Part shown: positions 34,216-46,930 of the stretch, in pieces
How the letters are laid out: each line of letters starts with the position of its first letter
Numbering within the stretch: position 1 is the first letter of the stretch
Source of the DNA: Cycas panzhihuaensis
Lineage: Eukaryota > Cycadophyta
Assembly: GCA_023213395.1 (NCBI GenBank)
Contig: CM041465.1
Span: forward strand, 150,605,741-150,669,740
DNA: 64,000 nucleotides
Direction: 5' to 3'
Position numbers and translations under genes: made by a program
The notes under the pieces: model-generated
Seen by the model: the letters and a program-made list of their open reading frames with translations, nothing else
What the model was told of the DNA's origin: nothing
The model's database searches: none

Positions 34216-35162
34216 CATATCCCCTTTAGGAAACGAAGCCATGTTATCGAAGCTTCCCACGTTCTCTAATGAGAGTCTAAACCACCACTATACTCTAAAA
34301 TAAGAGCAAACTAACATATATCTTGTACATATTAGACTAGGATACATATTTTATAGGTAGCACCACTCCTTTATATTATATATCCTTGATCTTCTTATTT
34401 TATCATCCTTTCTTTTGTTTAGGTATTTCTTTTGATGCAACCCTTACTTCTAAAAAGCACCAAAAATAATATAAAACTATAAAAGATAATAAAAAATTAA
34501 TAAAACATCCAAAAATACAAAAATGATATAAGACAACAAAATACAAAAAAATGATTAAATATCAAAAATAAAAAATCTTACCTTTGAAAGATAGTTAATA
34601 ATGAGGTAAAACTATAGTGACCAATCTTAGATCATTATGCCTTTCTTCCCCTTGGATATCTAAGGTATTGCTTCATGTATTCAAGGGGCTTTGGGCTTCT
34701 AAGCCCTATACTTAGGCCACACTACTTACCTTATCCTATCATGGGGGCACCTCCCTCTATTGTTTAACATCTCTGTTTGTGCATGCTTAGGATTTATAGC
34801 CATCGATCTTAGGATTGATCTTTTCATATACTCATCATCCCACCTACCTTGTGAACCTTTATCATAGGTTCCCTAGGAGGCTAAACTAAGGGGCAAACCC
34901 TGTATGATTTATTGCTAATGAGATATAACTATGGTAGCCACTACCCCATATAACACACACACACACACATTTAATTTTTGTTATTATCATATTTCATATA
35001 ATTTATATTGGCAATATTCACCATCTTCTAGCTTTAGATCAAAGAGGTTTTATTGCCAAGGGGGTAGTGTTTCCTAGCTTTCAGGAATGGGGTTTGGATA
35101 CTTGACTAGATAAGGTAAATACATATATGTTTTTACCTCTTTTCACTCTTTATTGATTTATA
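34216..35162. other. Spacer between elements E and F
   Basis: No coding domain seen. The phrase GAGGTAAAACTATAGTGACC (34609) repeats one just left of element E (27001), and a third weaker copy is at 34919. This suggests that E, F and this spacer sit in one older repetitive unit. An (AC)n run lies at 34953-34969. Confidence 0.4.
34953..34969. repeat. (AC)n microsatellite
   Basis: Uninterrupted AC run of about 17 bases. Confidence 0.9.
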
Positions 35163-35659
35163 TTTTAGATATATTAAACACTTTATAAGTGTTACATGGG
35201 TATAGGCATTATAAACAAACCCTTTTGTGGGGTTCAAGGGGCCATTGTATGACCCCGGGTAGGGGGGTCTAGGGAGCCAGTGACCCCTCTAGGTCGAGGT
35301 TCAAGGGTAGGAGCCCCTGAGAAAAATTCTTAGGTGACTTATGGGGGTCTTTTTTGGCCTATGGTTTGTGCCTATTATATTGTAAAATCACAAGGTGGTA
35401 TCTTATAAAGTTATGTCTATATATTCATATGTAATAATATATGTAAAAGGTTGGATGAGTCTTTGATGAGTCAATAAGAAAAGTTGGAATTCTCATCTCT
35501 ACAATTCTTTGGTTATTGCTCAGATTAATGAAAGGTCTATGCTTAGACCTAAATATCCTAGTATTTTTTATTGTTTACTTAGTTTGTTTATGATATTTAT
35601 TCTTTGCATGGTTTAGAGTTCTATTAATACATTACTTCTGCAGTTTTATTTTCTCTTTA
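35163..35659 (+). repeat. 5' LTR of element F
   Basis: About 497 bp, decayed start TTTTAGATATATTAAACAC matching TGTTGGATATGTTGAACAC of the 3' copy. It contains a GC-rich core (about 35225-35350) amid AT-rich sequence. Confidence 0.9.
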
Positions 35660-35661
35660 TT

Positions 35662-35673
35662 TAGTATCAGATC
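35662..35673 (+). promoter_or_regulatory. Decayed tRNA-Met primer binding site of F
   Basis: TAGTATCAGATC, two changes from TGGTATCAGAGC, two bases after the LTR. Confidence 0.8.
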
Positions 35674-35744
35674 TAAGGGTTTTAGTTTTGTGGAAGCCAT
35701 TTGGTGAGAGAAAGCCTTATTTAATAAACTTGAGTGTAAAGACC

Positions 35745-36510
35745 ATGGAAAATACTACAAAGATGGAGATTGAAAAGTTCAATGGCTAGAACTTTGAGTT
35801 GTGGAAGCTAAAAATGGAAGATACCCTCATCAAGAAGGATTAATAGATCATTGTAGTATGAACATAGCCTGCGAATATGGATGATGAAGACTGGAAGAAG
35901 TTTGATAAAAATGTAATTAGTTCAATAAGGCTATGCATTTAAGACATGGTATTATTAAACGTTACCACATAGTCTATGGTTAATGATCTATAGAAGAAGT
36001 ACTCTATGTTAGACTAAGTCCCTAGTTAATAAGATATTTCTTCAAAAGAAGCTTTATTCACTTAGGATGAGTGATGGAGATATAATTGTAGATCATCTTA
36101 GTATATTTAATACTATGGTGAGCTAGCTTATTTTAGTTGGGATAATAATATTTGAAGAAGACAAGTGTATTACCCTATTATATTTGCTTCTTGATTCTTA
36201 GGATAATCTTGTGATGATAATTAGTAGCATAACTACCACCACCCTAAAATTTAATGATGTTATTATTGACTTACTATTGAAAGAGATGAGATAAAAATCT
36301 TTTGAGGATCATTTGAAAGAAGCATTAGTGATGAGAGGTCAAATGTTAGATTGCAACCAATAAAGGCCTACGAATAAACAACCAAAATCTAGAGGGAAAT
36401 CCAAATCTCTAAGTAGAGGCCCCTTAGTATGCTAGAGATGTGGGAAGACTAGCTATATAAAGAGATAATATCAAGTCAAAGTTGACAAGTGAAAGTCACC
36501 TAAAGCTACT
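35745..36510 (+). pseudogene. Gag of element F
   Basis: ATG at 35745, MENTTKMEIEKFNG, then FELWKLKMEDTLIKKD, DDEDWKKFDKNVISSIRLC, a frameshift near 36030, KLYSLRMSDGDIIVDHLS, ITTTTLKFNDVIIDLLLKE and a broken zinc knuckle at about 36430-36475 (C-stop-RCGKTSYIKR). This is the UBN2-type copia gag. In the knuckle the His and last Cys have become Tyr. About ten stops. Confidence 0.85.
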
Positions 36511-37190
36511 CCTTCCATGGTATCAAAAGCCTTCGATGAAGCTGATGGTAATGTTTATTTAGAAACCGTAGGTAAATTATTAAATGTTGAGTCTAGGTTA
36601 ATTGAATTTGGTGCTTTGCTTTATGTTACTCCCCATAAGGAGAGATTTTGTGAATACAAAAGTATTAATAGAGGTGAAGTATATCTTGATGATCATTACC
36701 CATATAAAATTATAGGTCATAAAAGGATGAAGGTTCAGCTTGGGGATGGAAGGTTTAAAATTATCCCTAATGTGAGTCACATTCCTGGTTTAGCTATGAG
36801 TCTATTATATATTAGTCAATCGGGTGATGTAGGAGTAGAAGTGATTTTTAATAAAGACAGTAAAATGGTTCAAGGAACATTGGTATTGGTAAGAGAGGTC
36901 CAATGCCTAACTTGGAACACTATATAATCTTGATGTGAATATGGTATATGTCGGTAATTGCGGTATGACTATTATAGAAAGTAGAAATAATGTATGTAGG
37001 ATCCAAGTATCACTTGTTGGTAAAATAATGCTATGGCATCAGAGATTAGGCCATATCAGAGAGAAAAGCCTCCATGATTTATTCTCCAAAGGTATGGTAG
37101 AAGATATCTCTAGAATTAATGGATCCTTTGATTTTAATTTCTATGAGTATTGTGTGTGTGGCAAATAGAATCGATTCAGTTTTCCTTCAA
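36511..37190 (+). pseudogene. Protease and GAG-pre-integrase of element F
   Basis: Open 36517-36927: the active-site region reads LIEFGALLYVTPHKERFCEY, where the catalytic DSGA has become EFGA. MKVQLGDGRFKIIPNVSHIP and GLAMSLLYISQSGDVGVEVIF follow, typical of copia protease. After a stop, 36935-37168 carries the zinc-binding GAG-pre-integrase LWHQRLGHIREKSLHDL ... CVCGK. Confidence 0.88.
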
Positions 37191-37920
37191 GCTCGAAGAG
37201 AGTAAATAATATTCTACAATTAGTACATAGTGATATTTTTGGACCTATTAATATACCCTCATTAGGTAGGTCCAAATACTTTATCTCATTCATAAATGAT
37301 TTCTTAGGTAAGAATCTGAGGTCTTTAGTAAATTCAAAGAATTCAAGGCCTTGGTCAAAAATCACAGTGACAAGTGAATTAAGATACTAAGGATTAATAA
37401 TGGAAGTAAGTTTTACTAAAAGGAGTTTGAGTAGTCTTAAAAGTAGTGTGGGATAGCAAGGTAGAAGATAATTCTCTATATGCCATAGTAAAATGGAGTT
37501 ACTGAAAAGATGAATAAGACCTTACTAGAGAGTTTAAAGAGTATGCTCAATGATGCTAGTTTAAAGAAGAAATTCTAGGTTAAGGCTATGATGATAGTAA
37601 GCTACTTAAGAAATAGATCAACAATGACTGCCTTAGTGTATAAAACACCTAAAGAAATATGGTTTAGTAATAAACCATCTCTTAGTCATCTTAGAGTTTT
37701 TAGTTGTGAAGCTTTTACGCATGTTCCTAGATTATAAAAGATTAAACTTAATTTCAAAGCATAAAAGACTAATTTCATTGGATATGGTAATGACATTAAA
37801 GGGTACAATTTTTATAACCTTGAAATATAAAAAGTTATGTATAATAATGATGTTGTCTTTAAAGAGGAATTCAAGTCTCTGAAGAAGGATGAAGAACCAA
37901 AGGAAGAAGACTCTAAGAAG
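37191..37920 (+). pseudogene. Integrase of element F
   Basis: LVHSDIFGPINIPSLGRSKY keeps the first catalytic Asp (37221). Later parts are shifted and stop-rich: a KITVTSELR region, a KMNKTLLESLKSM-like stretch near 37510 and YLRNRSTMTALVYKTPKE-like codons near 37600-37650, then GYGNDIKGYNFY near 37780. Confidence 0.78.
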
Positions 37921-38099
37921 GTATAATTTAAGGTAAAGGGTGAATATTCTGCATTAGAATATGAGTTAGTTAAAGAGAAAGGACCATCTATAGAGGTAGC
38001 TCAACCTTAAGAACCCTACATCTTGAAGAGATCAACTCATGAGAGAAGATATCTTGATAAGTATATTTTTGAAGACTTCCATCAATCCTCTTTTGTTTT

Positions 38100-39050
38100 A
38101 TCTACTATAGATAATGATCTAGGTACTATTCAAAAAGCTTTGGAGTCAAAAGAGAGCCAAGTCTGAATGAAGGCCATGGAAGAGAAAATAATGACCTTAG
38201 ATAAAAATAATACATAGGATTTAGTGGATTTTCCTGATGGCAAAAAACCTGTTGATAACAAATGGATCTTCGAAAAGAAGTTCTGGCCAGATGGTATTGT
38301 AGAAAAGTACAAGGCCTACTTGGTAGTAAAGGGCTATTCCTAGGTTAAGGGAATAGATTTTTATGAGGTATTTTCTCCTATTGTAAAAGTAGCTTCAATT
38401 AGATTTTTATTGGCTATAACAACTTATTATGACCTTAAGGTGGATTAAATGGATATAAAGACTATATTTCTTTACAGTGAACTTGAGGAAGAAATTTATA
38501 TGTTATAGCCTAAAGGGTTTGAAGTTATAGGGAAGGAGAATATGATATGCAGGTTGAAGAAGTCATTATATAGCTTGAAATAATCATTGAGGATGTGGTA
38601 TCATAAGTTTGATTCACATATATTAGTCGATGGCTTTATGCACAGTAAAATAAATTATTATGCCTATTATAAATAGGTTGGTGATCACTTTGTTATTCTA
38701 GCTTTATATGTTAATGATATACTTTTAGTTGGTAACAGTAAAAAGATGAACCAACTTGTGAAAGGCCAAATTGCATCTCATTTTGAAATGAAGGACCTCG
38801 GTGCTGCATATTTTATTTTAAGTATTGAGATTAAAAAGAATAAGAGAAATAAGAAGATTTGGCTTAGCTAAAGGCTCACATTAAAATGATACTATAATAG
38901 TTTAGGTTGTAGGATAGTAAACTAATTAATATTCCTCTTCCTATTAGTTTAAAATTATCAACTAAATAATGCCTAAACACTCACTAAGAAGTTGAAGATA
39001 TGATATTTTCCCCTTATGCTAGTGCTATTGATAGCCTAATATTTGCGATG
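38100..39050 (+). pseudogene. Reverse transcriptase of element F
   Basis: One long frame with stops: MKAMEEKIMTLDKNNT (38167), VDNKWIFEKKF, KGIDFYEVFSPIVKVASIR (38350), MDIKTIFLYSELEEEIYML, CRLKKSLYSLK and ALYVNDILLVGNSKK (38700). YVDD is changed to YVND. EMKDLGAAYFIL follows. Clear copia RT; stops replace Gln or Trp codons in most cases. Confidence 0.9.
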
Positions 39051-39128
39051 CTTTTTAGTTGACCAAACATTACCCATGTAATAGGAGCAGTTAGTAGGTA
39101 TATATAAAACCTAGGTAGGGAGCATTAG

Positions 39129-39650
39129 GTGGTTGTGAAAAGGATTTTCAAGTATCTACAAGGTATATTAGACTATGGAGTTTACTACCAAGGAGATCCC
39201 ATAGAGAGTAGAATAGTGTACCTACGAGTATTTGTTGATGCTAATTGGGCTAGAGATCTTAACAGTAGAAGATATACAAAAAGGTATGTTTTTACCCTTT
39301 ATGGTGATGTAGCTAAGTATATGAGTAAAAGACAACAAGTTATGGTACTATATAGCATAAAAGTAGAGTATATGATAGCTACTCATATATGCAAGGAAGC
39401 AATTTGGTTATAAAGATTATGAATAGATATTGGCTTCAAGCAGGATGTTGCGAGGATAGATTGTGATAGTTAAGGTATAATCTACCTGATAAAGAACCCC
39501 ACTTTTCATGCTCGGTCCAAGTATATTGATGTGCAATACTATTTTGTGAGAGAAATAGTTCAAGATCACAAAGTGGACTTATAGAAGATTGCTATATAAG
39601 AGAATATTGTAGACTTATTGACTAAGATTATTAGTATAAAAAAAAATAGA
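39129..39650 (+). pseudogene. RNase H of element F
   Basis: Open 39129-39413: VVKRIFKYLQGILDYGVYY, VFVDANWARDLNSRRYTKRY, YSIKVEYMIATHICKEAIWL. The first catalytic Asp is present as FVDANWA. It continues in the same family pattern to about 39600, then a short tail and the PPT at 39731-39739. Confidence 0.88.
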
Positions 39651-39739
39651 TGGTGCAGAAAGGTAATAGGTATTTGTGATTTTGGCATTAAGTAGTTATA
39701 TATGCAAGTTTCTTATAAAGTGTTCAATAAGTGGGAGAT

Positions 39740-40219
39740 TGTTGGATATGTTGAACACTTTGTAAGTGTTACATGGATATAGGTGTTACACCTAAGCCCC
39801 TTTATAGGGTTTGGGGTCCCATTGTAGGGCCCCTGGTTCAAGGACTTAGGGGACTAGTAGCCCCCCAAGTGGGGGTTTGAGGGCAAGAGCCCTTGAGAAA
39901 AGTAAGCCCTTTTTTAACCCATGGTTTATGTCCATTGTATTATAAAATTATAAGGTGGTATCTTGTAAAGTTATATCTATATATTCTTATGTAATGGCAC
40001 ATGTAAAAGGTTGGATGAGTCTTTGATGAGTTGATGAGAAGAGTTAAGGTTTTTATCCCTATAATTCTTTAGCTATTACTCAAATTAATAAAATCTCTAT
40101 GCTTAGACCTAAATCTCTTGGTGTTCTTCATTGTGTGCTTGGTTTTTTTATGACATTTATTCTTTACATGGTTTAGAGTTATGTTAATACATTGCTTCTA
40201 CAATTATATTTTCTCTTCA
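39740..40219 (+). repeat. 3' LTR of element F
   Basis: 480 bp, TGTTGGATATGTTG ... CTCTTCA, preceded by GTGGGAGAT and followed by the TTATA target-site copy. Confidence 0.93.
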
Positions 40220-40890
40220 TTATATTTATAGTTGTATGGTTAATACACACTTGATTTCTTATTTGATGGTTAATCCATTCCTCTTTTTTCATATCAATGA
40301 TGATTAGGACCTTGGTCTGTGGCTCTAATGTCCACCCAATGGACTCCTTATGTTGGAAAAGGTGCCTCCTTGATTGCCTGTAACTTGTTTCTTTACTGAT
40401 TTTTACTTCATTTTTGCTTGTTAAGCCTTATTTTCACCTTGATATCACTTGATATTAATTGATTACTACCTTTAAGACTTATCACTTATGAATTTTCTTA
40501 ACTATATGATGAAAAGCTAATGAAAAATGAATTTCATTTTCTTATTGCTTTACTTTTTTACTGTATTAGTGGTATTGTAAAGCAGGGTGCAATGCTACAA
40601 AGATATTTGTGGTACTACAAATAAATTTATGATATGACTATAACCAACCCAAATTTAAGTTGAATGGAAGCATTCAGTATATTTATGATGGATTGCTAGC
40701 TTTGTCAGGCCATGTCATCTCTAAGTTAGCTTGCATTAGTCTTGAGAGACCAAACATGCCTCAATCTTCTTATTTTCTTTGCTTTTCTCAAGGAAAATCT
40801 CTTAAACCATGAGCATCACTCATGGTTTTTGGTTGATGTTTTTTCCTACATTATGGGTAGAAAACCACCAACCCTTCACCCCATTTCATC

Positions 40891-40897
40891 TATAAAA
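40891..40897 (+). promoter_or_regulatory. TATA box of LTR-like region L
   Basis: CATCTATAAAATCCCCTC; aligned with CCTATAAAACCCCTCC of element G (58663). Confidence 0.6.
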
Positions 40898-42068
40898 TCC
40901 CCTCATTTTTCTAAAGGAGGGGAGAAGACATTTTATAAGAGTACCCTACTATTATACTTTCAAATTTTTGATAGAATACTAGCAATTTAGAGCAAACAAC
41001 TAGCTATTATTTAAGAGATTACAAACAAGTAACCATAAGCTATCAGAGAGTCCTTAAGGGAAAGATTTAGTAGCCATTAGCCATCATTCCCTTACAAAGG
41101 TATAGGTAATCCACTCATCCTTACTTAGGTTAGTATTCATTCTCTTCTCTTCATCTTGGTCATGCTATATTATGTGATTTCATGATGGAAATTTGCTAGT
41201 AGGTGTCTTTTATTATTTATCATCTCATTTTCTTAATGAGTGGAATGTCTTCTTACACTCTTTTCTTGTTTCATGGTTGATCTTTTTAAACAAGTTGCAA
41301 TATTAGGGAGAATTCCTAAGTACAACTTAGAAAACCACATATATTTACAAGACAATTACTATTCTAAGGCACTCCAACCCATCTTATCTCATTCTTTTTC
41401 ACTTATAGATTAGAGATTATCATTTGATATATGTACTTATCTTTTTATAAGCCACATATATGATTGAGCATTATTGGATCTCTTTCTTTCATGAGGCACT
41501 AACTTGTATGTAGGAAAGAGAAAGATAGTTCTCAAGGTCATCTATTTTGAGTTCTTACTTAAAAGGACTGTCACATTTCTTTACACCAATTGTTTCCAAA
41601 GAGGTAAGCTTGAAAGTTTATCTTATTGTGTCTTTCTTTTAATTTGGTAATTTTTACCTTTCTTTTTTTTGTTATAAGGGGTTTTGGTAAGTAGAAATGC
41701 TCTTAAAATCCTCCTAGGAGCATGTAAATATTAGCTCCATCTCCTTCTTATCATGCCAAGTATGCTACAATTCATAGAAGGAAGCTATTATTTCATCAGC
41801 CTACTCTTTTTCAGGTATACACCATCTCTTTTAGTCTATTGTGCTTTGTTTTATGCTTTTAAAGGAAAAGAAATAAGAAGAAAAGAGAAAAGAAAAAACA
41901 ATGAAAATTTATTTATTTTTCTTATCATTTCTTTTTCTTCTTATTTCCCTAAAAGAAAGAAAAAAAGAAAGAAACAAAAGAGAGGAAGAAGTAAAGAAAA
42001 TGTTTTTTTTAGTTTTCCTAGTTCCTTTCCTCTTTTCCTTTTTCTTTCATTTAAAAAAAAAAAAAACA

Positions 42069-42090
42069 AGAGAGAGAGAGAGAGAGAGAG
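42069..42090. repeat. (AG)n microsatellite in A/G-rich tract
   Basis: AG run of about 22 bases inside a wider purine-rich stretch (41870-42220) that gives meaningless Lys/Arg/Glu open frames. Confidence 0.93.
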
Positions 42091-42633
42091 AAAGAGAAGA
42101 AGTAAAGAGAAGGATTTGCTTTAGTTTACCTAGCTCTTTTTCTCCTTTTATTTCTTCTTTCTTTTATATATAAAAAAAAAAAGAAAGAAAAAGAGATAAA
42201 GGAAAAGGAAAGGATTATTTGCATTGCATTTTCTTTATCCTCATTTGCACTTACATTGTATTACATTTTTTAAGTAGGGGAATGAACCAATAGATTAAAT
42301 AATAGATTTCGAGCCCAAAATGTGAGGAGGGGCCATGCTAACATGAGTGTCTTGAATCTATAACCCACTAGGCATAGGCTAGTTATATTCATCCAAATTA
42401 AAAGACCATATAGTTATACTTTAAGATTTGGTTGTGACTTCCCATTTTTCCATAGACATCATTTGATGTCCAAGAGTCACCTATTCCTTTTAATGCACAT
42501 GTGCTCTTACTTAAATACCTTTAGTTTAGCCTCTTAGGTAGAAAGAAATGACTCCCCTTACATGCATGCTCAAGTAGCACATGAGGGCCCTATGTTAGTA
42601 TTTTAGGACTCATTGTACACATGTAATTCCCCC

Positions 42634-42891
42634 TGTTATGGACCTTTTTTGTAATGGGAGTACGATCAAGAGATTTTAGAGAGTATCCATAGACATAAGA
42701 GTATTTGAATAGATTAAATAGTTGAATAACTAAATAATTGATTGATTAATAAATAAGTTATTGTCCACAATATATTGAAGGCCATATATATGTGTGCATA
42801 ATAAGCCCCTTCACATAAAGGTCACAACTATTCATAAGACACCCTTTTATTTAATAATCAATTAGTTAACCCCTTAAGGAGGTTCATAACA
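42634..42891 (-). repeat. 3' LTR of element I
   Basis: 258 bp with 7-bp inverted ends TGTTATG/CATAACA. The adjacent PPT on the right shows it is the 3' LTR in minus orientation. Confidence 0.92.
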
Positions 42892-42904
42892 ATTCCTCCC
42901 CCTT

Positions 42905-43459
42905 AAGATGTTTCACCCATAAAACATATTCAAATGATTAGTTGATTACTTTATTCAAGATGGTTTGTAATAAGACCTTCTTGAAATGTTTTGTCTTTGA
43001 AACTTGATTAAGATAATGATTAGTTTGATGTCTCCTCTTCCTGATAAAAGAATATCATAATCATCTAATGTATGTTGTTGAGTCATACATGCTAGAACTT
43101 CAAATAATAATGAATATGCATATAATGACAAGCTTGAATGAGTTGATATGGCTATGGACCAATTAGAATACTTTGGTAGATGTTAATTATAAAAATGTTG
43201 AATTCTTGTATGCTTTCACTGATAGGATGAAGATTGTTGCCAAGGTATCTTTCATTTAATTTTGACTTTAATTTGTCGACATATGTAGTATTATCTTAGA
43301 ATGTACAATTTTATATCAATGCTTGAAAACTTCTTAGATTTGTTAGGAGGCAAAATGGTTATTACTAAAATAGGGAAATTCTTGAGTACATATGATGTAA
43401 TTATTTGATTCATATTATTTGTTTGATTAAAAGGTAAGCTAGTTATTGTCAGTATCAGT
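42905..43459 (-). other. 3' internal part of element I
   Basis: Minus-strand sequence after the last open frame of the captured gene. No domain named; it may be further gene or 3' UTR sequence. Confidence 0.4.
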
Positions 43460-44800
43460 GACTTTTATTTATATTGAACAAGAGATGTTATTGGTACTGG
43501 TTGGTCATTCTTTAATTGATCAAGAAATATAGATATCACCACTAACATTAGAGACCATTTTGGTATATACTTGATATTTTTATAAATTATTACATTTTCT
43601 TTTGGGAACGACATTAATATTTTGTCCTTATCAGCTACTAATGAGTTGTCCTTATTTTCTTGTAGTATATTATTTTCTTCTTCTTGCATGCTCAAATTAT
43701 GTATCAAGATTATGATTTGATTTATAGCCTCTTTTTCTTCTAGTATTGCATGATCTTGTATTCCCATGACTTTTAATATAGATGCGTCATCTTCATCTAC
43801 GTTGTTGACAGATTTATCCATATGTTTTTCATGATGAAATGAATTCTCTTGATGTAACTCTTATAATCTTTTTACTTGTTCATTTAATTTCTTATTTAAT
43901 GCTAGTAAGTAAGTGTCATTGAGGTTTACTAATGTTAGAGAAAATGTTTTATGTTTATCTCTACTTTTTGAATATGAAAACTTCTAATTTCTTTCCAATT
44001 TTCCATAAGTCCTTACTTTTGAATATTCTTTGGGTGATACTTTTATCTTTGGCAATTCCTTATTTGTAAAAACCAAGTTGCCTAATGTAGAATATGAAAA
44101 TAGTTTAGAATTTGGCACTTGAAGAGGTTTATGTAAACTAGTCAAATAACTGTATATGTCATAATTGTATGTTGTTAACAAAGGTGGATCAACCTTTACT
44201 TCTAATAGTTCCACTTTTCAAGTAATTTTCATTGGGAAGTAATGCCTAATCCTTTAAATAGTATTCAAGCTAATGATGATTGACTAACTTTATTCCCATT
44301 TGTTTAACGACCTTGTTATGTTACTTCATTAGTAATCAATGGCTTTATAAATCACACTCCTACTATTTCATCCATTCTTATAATGTCATAAAGATCTTAC
44401 CCTTGATACCCAGTTAAGAAAATGCATAAGGATGTACTACCTAGAATACCCATCATATTTCTTATAGATTTATATAATATCTTATCAGTAGCCATAAGTA
44501 TTCCACTGGCCAAACTATCTTCAATCCATAACTGTGTAACCAATACCTTCCTATTCTTCCTAGCCATAACATAAATAGGATTATAATATGATAACTGGTA
44601 AATAATGGCATGAGTACAACTTACGTTATATCGTCCCATGTTAAATGCTCTACTATTCTCAAGTTTTGTTGCATATTTATTTTGTGTTGTAGGGTCAAAT
44701 CTTGCTAGCACAAATCTTATTCCTTAAAATAATACTTCTATTTCCTTATTGTGTTTATGAATATCTTATTAGTATTATACAAGATGATGGAGACAGTATA
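43460..44800 (-). pseudogene. Captured BRCT-domain gene fragment (plant DNA-repair type)
   Basis: Minus-strand coding remnant. The BRCT domain starts near 44745 (FVLARFDPTTQ) and runs on to 44397 with GRYNVSCTHAIIYQL, PIYVMARKNRKVLVTQLW, SLASGILMATDKILYKSIR and SLCIFLTGYQG. After a stop come FIKPLITNEVT, a small deletion, then MGIKLVNHH, LEYCLKD and ALLPNENYLKSG, the start of a second BRCT repeat end. This order matches the N-terminal tandem BRCT protein family of plants annotated as BRCT-domain DNA repair proteins (Arabidopsis At4g03130/At3g21480 type, from memory). Further open segments (44214-43984, LGNLVFTNKELPKIKVSPKE; 43821-43465, acidic Asp/Glu/Asn-rich) look like the C-terminal linker of the same gene. 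No intron is evident, as expected for an mRNA-derived capture. About eight stops. Confidence 0.78.
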
Positions 44801-46917
44801 TGTAGCAATGTTATGGGAATAAATAGGCTAGCAACTAGTCTTGTAGTTATAGGAGGCGAGAAGATGATAGTATGAGAACAACTTAGAATTAATTATTTTC
44901 TTGTATTGTATTGTAGTATGTGTAATTATAATAGTATATTACCTATGCTAATCATTTATATCTTTTGGTATTTTTAATCTTGAATTTCAACTCTTTTATC
45001 AAGTGATATCAAACCTTATATGGAATGGCAAATAGACCTCTCTTTTGAATTTGAGAATATTCTAACTTGTATTATACTTTAGACCTTATGACAATTTAGC
45101 TTTCATTATTGTGTTGATGGTTATGGGTATAAGCACTCATCTAAAAAAGATAAGAACATTAGATGAATCAATAAACCATCTCTCCTTAGACTAATCAGAT
45201 GTGAGATGGTAAACTACTTATTTGCTAACACAAAATGCAAACCAGCTATTTTGAATTGCCTCTTGATGTTGCTATATATGTCCATGGTTGCTATGTAAGA
45301 AATTACCTTCTCACAATAATATATAACACAAGAGAGAGGGGCAATGGCAGTATATATGCCAGTATAAATATATCAAAGTATATTGTCCAACTTGTGATAT
45401 GATAATGTCAATATTATAAATTGATTTTTTTCATATAAAATATATATTATATGAATTAAATTAAACATATATAATATCTAAATGGATTTGGGTGAATACG
45501 ATACAATTAAGAAATTATAGGCATATCTAAAAGATGTTATGCATAAAGATCCATAGTATTTGAGTTCAAATCAAATGTGCAAATGTATATATAAGTGCCT
45601 ACTAAATATATTGGAGAATGAAAATTGTAATTTGCAAATAAAATATGCCACATAACTTGGACTGTTCCCTAAACTTTAATATATATAATAATATAGCCAT
45701 GTGACTTTCGTATATATAAAAGTGTATTAATATTTTATTAACTTATGCTTGTATGAAGTTTGTGGCTGGTAATCTATGTGCTGGTAAATATAACCAATGC
45801 ATGTAAATATGTCTATGGCTCGTAAATATTACAGAGGATGTCTTTCTTTACAATGATAAAAATCAAACCCCAGTTTACACTACTATTTAATACTATAATT
45901 CTAACACTGTATAGTATAAAATTTGATATATATGTACATGAATTGTGTATGTAGTATAAAATCTATCATACAATGTACAATGAGGGGTGTTTGTATGTGT
46001 TGTAGATAGAAGTAGGATGGTGGCAAATAATTCAAACATGATAGAATTTATATAGTGAGATGGATTTGAGCTGAGATAAAGTTGTAGCTCAGGTAGATTA
46101 ATTACAATTGTAATAATCTCCACATAATCAAAATTATACGATACTATAATTTAGATGGCTATCAATAATATTATATATAATTAAATTGTATTATAATATG
46201 CCCATCTTTTTTTTTGTGATGATGTTCTTATGGGACTACGTGCTAGATGGCTAGTGAATATTTTCACATAAAATAAATATTTTTGTCACTTGATAAATGT
46301 TTTAATAGCATAGATATATTATGCAAAGAAGAGAAAAATGGGCAAATATATTAATAGCCGATACAAATATTTCCACATAAAGAAAATTAACAATCAACCC
46401 TATCCCTCTCGACACCCTAAGATATGAATAGATACAAAATCTAAGGCAATCGGTCCTATGTCCTCATAGAGGATGATGAGCACCCAGCTTCTAGTGAACA
46501 AAATAGGGAAGAAATTGAGGGAAGAAATAGTAATGAAATAAAGGTAATTTGATTGCACTTATTATTTAACACCTAGTGTAAAGGTAGGATGTATATGAAT
46601 GACTTAATTATTTGATACAGTGCAAGATATATTGACATATTCTATTAACAAACTATATGCTTTGTCAAATACTTATGTCCCAATGTGAAGATCATCCACT
46701 GATGGTAATTTTTTAGGTGTTTTGATCTAAAATGATGATAAAATGGATCTGACCATTGATGTCACCTATAAAATTAGGTGAAAACTTTGCAATCATGTTA
46801 TTTGACAATTTACATAGGTGTTACAAGGCATAATGTTTATTAAGGGCTATGTTGTTATATACACTGTAATGTGATATTTTTTTTGCATTGCATCATAATT
46901 GAGCTAGACCGAACTTG
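44801..46917 (-). other. Leader of element I, nothing recognised
   Basis: AT-rich, about 2.1 kb between PBS and the captured gene, with ATATATA-rich tracts. No domain on either strand. The 76-codon frame at 46123-45893 shows no recognisable features. Confidence 0.5.
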
Positions 46918-46930
46918 CTCTAATATTATT

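Larger units (their letters stand above)
35163..40219 (+). mobile_element. Ty1/copia element F
   Basis: 5.06-kb element with LTRs of about 497 and 480 bp, flanked by TTATA on both sides (35158-35162 and 40220-40224), a perfect 5-bp target-site duplication. PBS decayed (TAGTATCAGATC), PPT GTGGGAGAT. Gag, protease, integrase, RT and RNase H follow in copia order with many stops. LTR divergence is higher than in D and K by eye. Confidence 0.93.
40220..42633 (+). repeat. LTR-like region L of the Tat family
   Basis: No coding domain. 40780-40920 aligns with the LTR of element G at 58590-58690 (CATGGTTTT.GGT, AAACCACCAACCCTTCACC against AAACCACCACCTCCTCACC, then CTATAAAA). The GTGGTACTACAA-type repeats at 40565-40640 sit about 250-330 bases upstream of the TATA box, as in G. 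It is either a solo LTR or the LTR of an element broken by insertions F and I. The right part (41750-42220) is A/G-rich with an (AG)n run and simple T/A tracts. Confidence 0.55.

Noticed and set aside
27033-34220. Target-site duplication for element E
   Set aside because: CAGAG and CATAT share only three of five bases, which is not better than chance in this AT-rich DNA.
41753-42173. Lys/Arg/Glu-rich open frames of 90-123 codons
   Set aside because: They translate purine-rich simple sequence and an (AG)n microsatellite; overlapping frames look equally biased.
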